From: Sphingorhabdus sp. YGSMI21
GTDB taxonomy: Bacteria > Pseudomonadota > Alphaproteobacteria > Sphingomonadales > Sphingomonadaceae
Assembly (NCBI RefSeq): GCF_002776575.1
Contig: NZ_CP022548.1
Location: forward strand, 2,991,001 to 3,055,000
Length of the DNA: 64,000 bases
Direction: 5' to 3'
The notes beneath the pieces are model-generated. The model was not told the DNA's origin, made no database searches, and was given only the letters and a program-made list of their open reading frames with translations. The translations under genes were made by a program, and so were the position numbers. The stretch's first letter is position 1. Each line of letters starts with the position of its first letter. This document shows, in pieces, positions 34,545 to 43,095 of this stretch.

Positions 34545-37500
34545 GCGTTGCTACGGTCCTGATTGCAAATCGCGGTGCAATAGCCACTAGAATTATCCGG
34601 ACGGTACGCCGCATGGGACTGCGGTCGGTCGCGGTCTATTCCGAAGCCGATGCCGACTCCCTGCACGTATCGCAGGCGGACGTTGCCGTCTGCATCGGCC
34701 CTGCCGCTGCGACCGAAAGCTATCTCGATATTGCCGCTATCCTCAAGGCCGCACGGGAGACCGGTGCAGGCTTCATCCACCCGGGCTATGGCTTCCTTGC
34801 GGAAAATGCCGAATTCGCAGAGGCATGCGCCGCGACGGACATTGTTTTTATAGGCCCTACGCCGGAAAATATGCGAACATTCGGCCTGAAACACAGCGCT
34901 CGTGCGCTGGCGACCGAACATGGCCTGCCGCTCGCGCCCGGCACCGGCCTTCTTGAAGATGAAGACGAAGCCGCAAGCGCGGCAAATGAAATCGGCTATC
35001 CGGTGATCCTGAAAGCCACGGCTGGCGGCGGTGGCATTGGCATGCATATCTGCGAGGACGAGGCGGCTGTGCGCAAGAACTGGGACAGCGTCGCTCGTCT
35101 CGGGGCGGGGAATTTTGGCGACGCCGGTGTATTCCTGGAACGCTATATCGCCCGCGCACGCCATATCGAGGTGCAAATATTCGGCGATGGAACCGGCCGG
35201 GTCATGCCGCTGGGTGAACGGGACTGCTCGCTGCAACGACGGAACCAAAAGGTCGTCGAAGAATCGCCAGCGCCGGATCTCGGCGAAAATGTCAGGCGTG
35301 AACTCATCGGCGCTGCGGTCCGTCTCGGCGCAGCTGCCCGATATCTTTCCGCCGGCACCGTCGAATTTCTGTTCGATGCCGAGCGCGAAGAATTTTTCTT
35401 TCTGGAAATGAACACCCGGCTTCAGGTCGAACATGGCGTCACCGAAGAAGTCATGGGTATTGACCTTGTCGAATGGATGATCCGAGGGGCTGCGGGCGAC
35501 TTCACCTTCCTGGATCGCGAGCCGCCGGTATCAAAGGGCCATTCGGTGCAGGTCCGCCTTTACGCCGAGGACCCCGCGTTGGATTATCGCCCGACCACCG
35601 GGACAATTACTGCTATCGATTTCCCCGAGTCCATGCGTGCCGAGACATGGTGTACAGCGGGCAGCACGATCAGCGCCTGGTATGACCCGATGATCGCCAA
35701 GCTTATCGTTCACGCCGATACGCGAGAGGCGGCAATTGCGGCCATGCAAACCGCGCTCGACGAAAGCTGTGTGGACGGACTGGAGTCCAACTTGCGCTGG
35801 TTGCGCGCCGTTGTGCGGGACGAGCGGTTTGTGGCAGGTCAGGTCGCGACGCGGTTGCTTGATACTATTGTCTATAATCCACACAGTATCCGTGTGGTGT
35901 CCGGCGGCACGGCAACGACGGTGCAGGACTGGCCCGGTCGCGTCGGCCTCTGGTCCGTCGGCGTACCGCCCTCTGGCCCGATGGACGATCATTCCTTTCG
36001 GGTCGGCAACCTGCGGCTAGGCAATCCGGAAGGGACAGCCGGGCTCGAGATCACCTTTACCGGTCCGACGCTGTATTTCACGGCGCCTGCACGTATCTGT
36101 ATCACCGGAGCAGATTTCAGTCCCCGACTGGACGGAGAACCGGTTGAACGGGGAGTTCCGCTCGATATCGCGGCGGGGCAGACACTCGCGCTCGGCCGTG
36201 TCAGCGGAGGCGGCATGCGCGGTTATATACTTATCGCGGGGGGGCTCGATATTCCTGCCTATCTCGGCAGCCGCAGCACATTCGAACTCGGCCAGTTCGG
36301 AGGCCATGCCGCCCGTAAACTGGTGGCAGGGGACACGTTGCATCTGGCGGAAGCGGACGTCAGCACCCCCGCCCCGGTTACCGAACTATCGGATTTCGGA
36401 AATCTCTGGACGCTGCGGGTATTATATGGCCCCCACGGTGCTCCTGACTTTTTCACTGAGGACGATATTCGGGCGACACTCGATGCCGATTGGCGTGTGC
36501 ACTATAATAGCAACCGCACCGGCGTTCGACTGGTTGGACCCAAGCCACACTGGGCGAGGGCCGATGGCGGGGAGGCGGGCTTGCACCCGTCCAACATCCA
36601 CGACAATCCCTATGCTATCGGTGCCGTCGACTTTACCGGCGACATGCCGATCATTCTGGGTCCTGATGGACCGTCGCTGGGCGGATTTGTCTGTCCGTTC
36701 GTGGTGATTGCTGCGGACCAGTGGAAAATCGGGCAGCTTGCTCCGGGCGACCGCCTGCGGTTCGTGCCGGTCACTCTGGACGATGCCAAAGCCGCCGACC
36801 GCGCTCCGCTGGAACTCACGGCACAGCCGACGCGGACCGGCCCGAAGCGCGAGATATCCAACCTTTCTCCTGTTCTCGCCGATACACCAGCCCAGGGGTT
36901 GCGCCCTCGCACAGTGTACCGCCAGCAGGGCGACCGTAATATATTGGTCGAATATGGACCGATCGTTCTGGACATCGAACTGCGTATCCGTGTTCATGCC
37001 CTGATGACGCTTCTCGAGGAGAAGGCGTTGCCCGGCGTGATCGATATTGTGCCGGGCATCCGTTCCCTGCAACTTCACTTCGATGACAGGATTCTCGACC
37101 AGCAGGGTGCGCTTGCGGCGCTCATGGAAGCCGACAATCAACTTGGCGATCTCGAGGACTTCACGGTGCCTTCCCGCATCGTGCATCTGCCGCTCAGTTG
37201 GCGGGACCCGGCCACGCTGGAAACAATCGAAAAATACATGGCTGCAGTCCGGGATGACGCGCCATGGTGCCCGGATAATATCGAATTTATTAAGCGCATC
37301 AATGGCCAACCCGATGCGAATGCAGTCGAGGACATCATTTTCGATGCAAGCTATCTGGTGATGGGACTGGGCGACGTCTATCTCGGCGCGCCTGTGGCGA
37401 CACCGGTCGATCCCCGGCACCGGCTGGTGACCACCAAATATAATCCGGCTCGTACATGGACGCCACCGAATGTTGTCGGAATTGGCGGTGCCTATATGTG

Positions 37501-38137
37501 CATCTACGGCATGGAAGGTCCGGGCGGTTACCAGTTGTTCGGACGCACCATTCAGGTTTGGAATACATATCGCCAGACCGATGCCTTTGTTGACGGCAAG
37601 CCGTGGTTGCTTCGCTTCTTTGACCAGATCCGGTTTTTCAGCGTAACCCCCGAGGAACTGGTTGAATGGCGAAGGGATTTTCCCAACGGGCGCCGTTCGA
37701 TCCGGGTCGAGGAATCGGAATTCCGTCTCGCCGACCATCGCGCATTTCTGGCTGAAAATGCAGAATCCATCAAAGCTTTCGAAGGGAATCGGCAGTACGC
37801 CTTCGAAGCAGAACGTGCCCAATGGCAGCAGAATGGCGAATTTGACCGCGTTACCCAATTGACAGACGACCCGGCGCTTGGCGCGCCCGCTGCCCCTGCG
37901 ATCGAACTGCCGGAGGGCACGGACCTGATCGAGGCGCCCTTTGGCGGAAGCGTATGGAAACTCCTGGTTGCAGAAGGCGACAAGGTAAAGGCAGGGGACG
38001 TTATTGCCGTGATAGAAGCCATGAAAATGGAAAGCCCGCTCGAAAGTCCGGATAACGGCACGATTGCCGCGCTCTATATCAGCGAGCGACAGTCGCTGGA
38101 ACCCGGCGCGCCGATGCTGGCGTTGAGGAGGCATTGA
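34541..38137 (+). CDS. Biotin-dependent guanidine (urea) carboxylase
   Basis: A 1198-residue cytosolic enzyme. The biotin carboxylase domain covers about 1-445 (LIANRGAIATRIIRT, KATAGGGGIGMH, FFFLEMNTRLQVEHGVTEE). The carboxyltransferase half is an AHS2/KipA-like part at about 447-760 (GTATTVQDWPGRVGLWSVG) plus an AHS1/KipI-like part at about 790-1010 (YRQQGDRNILVEYG). The BCCP domain has biotin at Lys1162 in EAMKMESPL. It carboxylates guanidine or urea with ATP and bicarbonate. The two DUF1989 genes favour guanidine, because urea carboxylase alone would yield allophanate directly. The residue matching Asn1330 of yeast-type urea carboxylase would settle it. Confidence 0.88.
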   Translation: MSVATVLIANRGAIATRIIRTVRRMGLRSVAVYSEADADSLHVSQADVAVCIGPAAATESYLDIAAILKAARETGAGFIHPGYGFLAENAEFAEACAATDIVFIGPTPENMRTFGLKHSARALATEHGLPLAPGTGLLEDEDEAASAANEIGYPVILKATAGGGGIGMHICEDEAAVRKNWDSVARLGAGNFGDAGVFLERYIARARHIEVQIFGDGTGRVMPLGERDCSLQRRNQKVVEESPAPDLGENVRRELIGAAVRLGAAARYLSAGTVEFLFDAEREEFFFLEMNTRLQVEHGVTEEVMGIDLVEWMIRGAAGDFTFLDREPPVSKGHSVQVRLYAEDPALDYRPTTGTITAIDFPESMRAETWCTAGSTISAWYDPMIAKLIVHADTREAAIAAMQTALDESCVDGLESNLRWLRAVVRDERFVAGQVATRLLDTIVYNPHSIRVVSGGTATTVQDWPGRVGLWSVGVPPSGPMDDHSFRVGNLRLGNPEGTAGLEITFTGPTLYFTAPARICITGADFSPRLDGEPVERGVPLDIAAGQTLALGRVSGGGMRGYILIAGGLDIPAYLGSRSTFELGQFGGHAARKLVAGDTLHLAEADVSTPAPVTELSDFGNLWTLRVLYGPHGAPDFFTEDDIRATLDADWRVHYNSNRTGVRLVGPKPHWARADGGEAGLHPSNIHDNPYAIGAVDFTGDMPIILGPDGPSLGGFVCPFVVIAADQWKIGQLAPGDRLRFVPVTLDDAKAADRAPLELTAQPTRTGPKREISNLSPVLADTPAQGLRPRTVYRQQGDRNILVEYGPIVLDIELRIRVHALMTLLEEKALPGVIDIVPGIRSLQLHFDDRILDQQGALAALMEADNQLGDLEDFTVPSRIVHLPLSWRDPATLETIEKYMAAVRDDAPWCPDNIEFIKRINGQPDANAVEDIIFDASYLVMGLGDVYLGAPVATPVDPRHRLVTTKYNPARTWTPPNVVGIGGAYMCIYGMEGPGGYQLFGRTIQVWNTYRQTDAFVDGKPWLLRFFDQIRFFSVTPEELVEWRRDFPNGRRSIRVEESEFRLADHRAFLAENAESIKAFEGNRQYAFEAERAQWQQNGEFDRVTQLTDDPALGAPAAPAIELPEGTDLIEAPFGGSVWKLLVAEGDKVKAGDVIAVIEAMKMESPLESPDNGTIAALYISERQSLEPGAPMLALRRH

Positions 38138-39903
38138 TGACCAGGTTAGACCGGCAAAGCCCTGCGGCGATCGCAACAGCCATAAGGGGCGGAAAGACAA
38201 GTGCGCTGAAAGTGGCACAGGAAACCCTCGCCCGCCTTGATGCCTATGACAAGGTTCAACCGCAAATATGGATTAGCCGCGCTGCACCTACCGAATTGCT
38301 TGCTGCGGCACGCGCGGTCGATGCCCGAATCGCGGCGGGAGAACAATTGCCGCTCGCCGGAGTTCCCTTCGCCGTTAAAGATAACATCGACGTTGCCGGC
38401 TTTGAAACCACCGCAGGTTGTCCGGCCTTTGCCTATTCCCCCGCCGCTTCTGCAACCGTCGCCGAACAGCTGCTTGCAGCAGGTGCCATCTGCGTTGGCA
38501 AAACAAATCTCGATCAGTTTGCGACGGGTCTCGTCGGTACGCGCAGCCCTTATGGCATTCCCCGGAATGCCTATAATCTGGCCTATGTCAGCGGCGGATC
38601 AAGCTCGGGTTCGGCTGTTGCGGTCGCAGCGGGGCTTGTCGGCTTCGCACTCGGAACCGATACCGCCGGGTCGGGGAGGGTGCCTGCAGCATTCAACCAT
38701 CTTGTGGGTTTCAAACCGACGAAGGGGCGCTGGAGCACACAGGGTCTCGTACCCGCTTGCCGCACCATCGACTGTATCACCGTGTTTACCGACAATTTGT
38801 CGGATGCGCGCCTGGTGGACGATGTCCTCGCGGGCTTTGATCCGGCGGATCCCTATTCGAAGCCGCTAGCCAATGTCTCGCTTCAACCTACGCGGATCGG
38901 CGTGCCGCGCCGGGACCAGCGCGCCTGGTTCGGGGACAGCCAGTCGGAATATCTTTACGATCAGGCAATCGCCCGTCTGGCAGCCGACGCCGAAATCATC
39001 GAGCTCGACATATCACCGCTCAATGAAGCGGCGAGCCTCCTCTATAATGGCCCGTGGGTTGCCGAACGAACAGCCGCCATCGAGAATCTACTGGCCAACA
39101 AGCCCGATGCGATTGATGAAACAGTGCGCCAGATTACAGAGGCCGGTTTGCGAAAGACTGCTGTCGAAGTGTTCAACGGCATCTACCGTCTCGCCGATCT
39201 CAAACGCCAGGCAGACGCGCTTTGGAACGAGGTAGACATGCTCGCCTTTCCCACTACCGGCACGACCTATCGTGTCGCGGAACTGCTGGCAGCGCCGATC
39301 GCTTTGAACAGCAATTTGGGCTTCTATACAAATTTCGTGAACCTGCTCGACATGGCTGCAGTGGCGGTGCCCGCGGGAACCCGTTCGAACGGCACTGGCT
39401 TCGGAATCACTTTGATCGGCGCAGCCGACAGCGACCATGCGCTACTTGATGCAGCGGAAACCTATCGCGGGACAGTAGAATTGCCTGCTCCGCCCGAACT
39501 TGACCTGGAGGGAAAAATGGAAAGCGTGAAACTTGCGGTCGTCGGGGCCCATTTAAAGGACATGCCGCTGCACTGGCAGTTGACCTCGCGCGATGCCGAG
39601 TTCGTCGGCTCCTTCGAAACCGCCCCGACCTATCGGCTTTACGCAATCGCCGATAGCGTTCCGCCAAAGCCGGCGCTGGTCCATAGCGGGGATGGTGCAT
39701 CCATCAAGGTCGAGGTTTACCAACTCGACGTCTCGGCCTTCGGCAGTTTCGTAGCCGAAGTACCCGCTCCGTTGGCAATCGGAAATGTCACCTTGGCCGA
39801 TGGCACCACCGTTAAGGGTTTTGTCGCTGAATCGCGCGCAACCGACGGCGCCGAGGATATTACCGATCTTGGCGGCTGGCGGGCCTATATCGAGGCGAAA
39901 TAG
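38137..39903 (+). CDS. atzF: Allophanate hydrolase (AtzF type)
   Basis: A 588-residue amidase-signature enzyme that hydrolyses allophanate to two ammonia and two CO2. The Ser-cisSer-Lys triad is visible: Lys81 in FAVKDNIDVAG, the Ser cluster in SGGSSSGSA (152-160) and the nucleophile Ser179 in TDTAGSGRVPAAF. The C-terminal domain (about 460-588) is the AtzF-specific one. The length matches AtzF (about 605). ATG at 38137 overlaps the carboxylase stop by one base (TGATG) and has GGAGG before it. It completes the route from guanidine to ammonia. Confidence 0.92.
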   Translation: MTRLDRQSPAAIATAIRGGKTSALKVAQETLARLDAYDKVQPQIWISRAAPTELLAAARAVDARIAAGEQLPLAGVPFAVKDNIDVAGFETTAGCPAFAYSPAASATVAEQLLAAGAICVGKTNLDQFATGLVGTRSPYGIPRNAYNLAYVSGGSSSGSAVAVAAGLVGFALGTDTAGSGRVPAAFNHLVGFKPTKGRWSTQGLVPACRTIDCITVFTDNLSDARLVDDVLAGFDPADPYSKPLANVSLQPTRIGVPRRDQRAWFGDSQSEYLYDQAIARLAADAEIIELDISPLNEAASLLYNGPWVAERTAAIENLLANKPDAIDETVRQITEAGLRKTAVEVFNGIYRLADLKRQADALWNEVDMLAFPTTGTTYRVAELLAAPIALNSNLGFYTNFVNLLDMAAVAVPAGTRSNGTGFGITLIGAADSDHALLDAAETYRGTVELPAPPELDLEGKMESVKLAVVGAHLKDMPLHWQLTSRDAEFVGSFETAPTYRLYAIADSVPPKPALVHSGDGASIKVEVYQLDVSAFGSFVAEVPAPLAIGNVTLADGTTVKGFVAESRATDGAEDITDLGGWRAYIEAK

Positions 39904-39954
39904 CATCAGCGTGACCGTTAACTGCGAAAAATTGCGGCCTTCAGAATGAGGTAA

Positions 39955-39991
39955 ATATTACGCTTGACCTAATTGATAATATCAATACCAT
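39955..39991 (+). promoter_or_regulatory. Promoter with NikR-type operator for hydroxylase copy 2
   Basis: A perfect dyad ATATTA-N16-TAATAT at 39955-39982. TTGACC (39964-39969) and TACCAT (39986-39991) form a -35/-10 pair with a 16-base spacer. It lies 129 bp before the ATG of the second hydroxylase. It agrees with the copy at 26305-26332, read in its gene direction, at 26 of 33 positions including flanks. The rest of the 39904-40111 gap shows nothing else. Confidence 0.75.
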
Positions 39992-40111
39992 GGCCTTCAT
40001 ACCAAAAAACAAGAATCGTTCACAGGAGAGACACTGCAATACCGGGCCGGTTTAGCGCTCGGGCAGTCGCTAATCTTGGGCCAAGGCCCTCAGGCAACAG
40101 AGGTAGGCAGC

Positions 40112-41104
40112 ATGAACGGAGTTCGGGTAGGAAATAGAATAATTGGAGCTGATGCACCGGTCACTGTCGGATGGGAAAATATCGGCAGGGTAGAAGGCGG
40201 ACCTGCCAAGCAGTTCATCTTCACATATTTCCAGCCCACGATACTCTTCGCCGTCCTCGCCTTCTGGTATTATGCACCCAGTTCCATTGCCGTAGCATCG
40301 ACGGCTATCTGGATGGGGATATGTTTCAAACTGTTCCTGCTGGCCCTCGAATGGGTTAACCCGCGTTATGATAGCTGGCGCCTGACCTGGAAGGAATTTG
40401 CCACCGACCTCTTCTATGTCGGACTCGGCTACACTTTGCTCAGGATGGTGGACAATTACATCGGTGACGGTGTCATTATCGAAGCCATCCAGAACTCCTT
40501 CGACTGGGAAAAACTGTCTTGGTTCACTGATTTGCCGTTGCTGGTGCAGGCCCTGCTTATCTCGCTGATTTTCGAGTTCGGCCAATATTGGATGCATCGC
40601 GGCATGCATAATTGGTACCCACTCTGGCTGACCCATGCGCCTCATCATTACATCACCCAACTGAACATCAACAAGGGTGCGGTTGGCAATCCGATTGAAC
40701 TGTTCCTGATCGGACTGGGGATCGGCGGTTTCTTCGATTTCATCCCTCGGGCTTTTCTGCTCGCTGGTGCGATCGGTCTGACGGTGGGCGTTTACCAGCA
40801 TATCAACGTCCGCTTCAACTCGCCGCGTTGGTGGCGGTTCCTGTTCAACACCACCGAGCATCACAGCGTGCATCACTCGCAGGATTATGAGGCAACACGC
40901 AGCAATTATGGTGCCAGCTGGATCATCTTCGACCGCCTCTTCGGCACATGTGTCGACGGTGAAGCAGAGTTGCTCGGCATGGAAGGCGGCAGGCGCATGC
41001 CGATCAACGAAACCATGGTCTTCCCGTTCACCGAGGGATATAAATCCCTGAAATCCCGGATCCGCGATCGCCGCCAGCAACCCACTGCCATCCCGGCCGA
41101 GTAG
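40112..41104 (+). CDS. Membrane di-iron hydroxylase, fatty acid hydroxylase/sterol desaturase superfamily (copy 2)
   Basis: A 330-residue inner-membrane enzyme with the histidine motifs HRGMH at 162-166, HAPHH at 175-179 and HSVHH at 251-255, and about four helices. It is paralogous to the protein at 25195-26208, with long shared blocks around EFGQYWMHR and GNPIELFLIG. AGAGG lies before ATG 40112; an upstream in-frame TTG at 40076 is less likely. It stands alone behind its own operator promoter, downstream of the allophanate hydrolase gene. Oxygen insertion into an alkyl chain is the family role; the substrate is unknown. Confidence 0.87.
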   Translation: MNGVRVGNRIIGADAPVTVGWENIGRVEGGPAKQFIFTYFQPTILFAVLAFWYYAPSSIAVASTAIWMGICFKLFLLALEWVNPRYDSWRLTWKEFATDLFYVGLGYTLLRMVDNYIGDGVIIEAIQNSFDWEKLSWFTDLPLLVQALLISLIFEFGQYWMHRGMHNWYPLWLTHAPHHYITQLNINKGAVGNPIELFLIGLGIGGFFDFIPRAFLLAGAIGLTVGVYQHINVRFNSPRWWRFLFNTTEHHSVHHSQDYEATRSNYGASWIIFDRLFGTCVDGEAELLGMEGGRRMPINETMVFPFTEGYKSLKSRIRDRRQQPTAIPAE

Positions 41105-41220
41105 TTGATCATTTTTTCCCTGCCCGGAACGTTCTTATCGCGGCAAGGGCTATATTTACCACTGAGCGTCGCGGAGCCAACGGCTTCCCTGTGCCCCGGA
41201 AATTGCTGGAGGAATTGTAA

Positions 41221-41892
41221 GTGAAATTGCCTTTCATCGACCGAATCTGGCGGGTGAAGGGCTCGCTACCCCTCGAAACGCCCATGACCCCGGCAACTGC
41301 TTTCGACAAGCTTGATCCGCTATTCCAGACCAATGGTACGAGCTACGAGATTGCAGGCGATACACTTACCTTCGCAAAGAAAAATCCCGCTGCCCAGGAC
41401 AAGTTGGCGACCTTTACCCGCGGCACGCTGAAGGTCGGCGAGCTGGATGGGCGTTCGGTACTGAGTTATAATGTAACCAGCCCGGCATTGCTGGCCTGTT
41501 TTTTGGCACCATTACTGTTTCTGGCCTTGGGTCAGGGAAATGTAGCCATTGGCGAATATGAAAAATCAAAAGCCGAAGCCGCTGAGAAATCGGGAAAAAA
41601 CGACAAGGAGAAAAAGCCGGACGAAGAGGACAAGGATATAGAATTGCACTGGATTGACGTCGCCTTGGGTGCACCTGCACCGGAAAAGCCCGACGAAAAA
41701 GACAAGGAAGAAGACAAGTATAAGAAATATTCCCCCAAGCCGGCCTATATTCTGGCGGCAATTTTCGCGACGCTTTATCTGGTCGGACGAATTCTCGAAC
41801 CGTGGCTGCTCAGGTCTATCTTCCGCAGGAATCTGTCAGACAGGGCGACGACAGGCGATATTGATCCGGGCGAGCGTCTTAGTCAAGAATGA
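41221..41892 (+). CDS. Hypothetical membrane protein with a charged central linker
   Basis: A 223-residue protein that I do not recognise. It starts at GTG 41221 behind CTGGAGGAAT. It has an N-terminal soluble part of about 80 residues, a first hydrophobic segment (ALLACFLAPLLFLALGQG), then a highly charged Lys/Glu/Asp linker (about residues 115-180) with two similar halves each ending near EKPDEKDKEEDKYKK-type sequence, and a second membrane segment (PAYILAAIFATLYLVGRIL). Both ends may face the cytoplasm. No neighbour suggests a function. Confidence 0.6.
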   Translation: MKLPFIDRIWRVKGSLPLETPMTPATAFDKLDPLFQTNGTSYEIAGDTLTFAKKNPAAQDKLATFTRGTLKVGELDGRSVLSYNVTSPALLACFLAPLLFLALGQGNVAIGEYEKSKAEAAEKSGKNDKEKKPDEEDKDIELHWIDVALGAPAPEKPDEKDKEEDKYKKYSPKPAYILAAIFATLYLVGRILEPWLLRSIFRRNLSDRATTGDIDPGERLSQE

Positions 41893-42031
41893 CCAACGAG
41901 CAATGCCCGTGCCGATAGCGGTCTTGTTAAGATCGGAGAAGGGACTGGAAAGCCGCCACAAAATGCCTCGTGGCCGCGCTCGGCATTGTTATCATACTGA
42001 AATTGCACTGTTTAGGCAGTCAATGCTGGAA

Positions 42032-42107
42032 TGGTGCCGAATATCCGACTCGAACGGATGACCTACCGCTTACAAGGCGGTTGCTCTACCAGCTGAGCTA
42101 ATTCGGC
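42032..42107 (-). tRNA. tRNA-Thr (anticodon TGT)
   Basis: A 76-nt tRNA with encoded CCA. The acceptor arms are GCCGAAT and ATTCGGC, the D-arm is AGCTCAGCTGGTAGAGC, the anticodon stem-loop ACCGC-CTTGTAA-GCGGT, and the T-arm has GTTCGAGTC. The anticodon TGT reads ACA and related Thr codons. It marks the right edge of the accessory block. Confidence 0.97.
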
Positions 42108-42137
42108 ATATACTGGATTTGCTGGGCGCTATTAGCG

Positions 42138-43010
42138 TCAAACCACGCCAAAGGTCCAGCCCTCTTTTTGTGCGATTTCACTGGTCATCGCGGGCGGGCT
42201 CCAGAGCGCGGGATTGGCCGCTTCCCGTTTCATCCATGCGGCGGTGATCAGCGCGTCGGTGCTGTGGTCGTCATAGCGGGCCAGTCTCGCCGGGATGGGC
42301 GTATCCAGCTTCGCCAGCGCCTGTTTGAGGCCGGCGCGATCGCGGACTTTGCTGCGGCCTTTGGGCTGACCAGCGGCGAGAGCAGCAACCGTTGTATATA
42401 TCTCTACAATCACAGGACCGCTGTCGGGAACCGGATCAAATGGCCAGACGGGAATCGCGCCATTCAGTTGATGCAGCAACCGCATGCCGGTGAGGCTGGA
42501 TTTTCCGACCTGAGCCGCGCCGACCAGATTGAAGCAGCTGGCGCTGTTCGCCTGTCCGGTGGCCCGCTGGTAGCGCTCGACTTCGCGCAGGCGCCCGGTA
42601 CCGCCGGTAAAAAGATCGCCGACAATGCCTTTCCCATGGCGAAAATGGCGGCTTGCCTGCCGATGGTCCAGAAAACTGGTGACATTCAGATGGGGATCAT
42701 CACGGCACAAACCATCGATTTGCCGCCACAAGGCCTTCGCATCATCGGGGCTCTCGTTCCATTCCGGGAAATAGGCGTCGTGATCGAGGAAGGGCAGCGC
42801 CATCGACAGGTCGAAACCGATCAACATATCTTTCCGATCCTCTGCGAGACGCAGGAGCCATGCGAGGACATCTTCCCGCGACCAGCGCGGATCGGGTGAT
42901 ATCAGGGCAGGGGGGCCTTCGGGGCCAATGACGGCAACCGCGATACCGTGTGGGCGCTCGGTTCTGGCGCCTGACCAGTCGATACAGGCAAAATGGGAAA
43001 AGCTACGCAC
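42138..43010 (-). CDS. RNase H-fold protein of DUF429 type
   Basis: A 290-residue cytosolic protein of unknown function. The N-terminus FACIDWSGAR has the first-strand Asp of RNase H/actin-like folds; IGFDLSM and VIVEIYTT carry further acidic residues; DDHSTDALITAAWM near the C-terminus holds the last Asp. This arrangement fits the DUF429 predicted nucleases. A central GAAQVGKSS resembles a loop of these proteins rather than a true P-loop. It lies between tRNA-Thr and the mechanosensitive channel gene. Confidence 0.65.
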   Translation of the reverse strand: MRSFSHFACIDWSGARTERPHGIAVAVIGPEGPPALISPDPRWSREDVLAWLLRLAEDRKDMLIGFDLSMALPFLDHDAYFPEWNESPDDAKALWRQIDGLCRDDPHLNVTSFLDHRQASRHFRHGKGIVGDLFTGGTGRLREVERYQRATGQANSASCFNLVGAAQVGKSSLTGMRLLHQLNGAIPVWPFDPVPDSGPVIVEIYTTVAALAAGQPKGRSKVRDRAGLKQALAKLDTPIPARLARYDDHSTDALITAAWMKREAANPALWSPPAMTSEIAQKEGWTFGVV

Positions 43011-43095
43011 CGGCGATCCTTAGCGGATCAAACCGGCAAAAGAAAAGGGCGAGTCCATCGGACCCGCCCCATTTCTATCTCTTGTTGGCCAGCGC

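Noticed and set aside
36422..38218. A 598-codon open frame opposite the guanidine carboxylase
   Set aside because: It is antisense to a well-supported multidomain enzyme, has no motif or ribosome site, and is typical of GC-rich shadow frames. The same applies to 3857-5257, 9035-10138 and 59582-60925.
11184..42031. Prophage, integrative element, insertion sequence or CRISPR array in the accessory block
   Set aside because: No integrase, transposase, phage structural gene, terminal inverted repeats or spaced direct repeats were seen.
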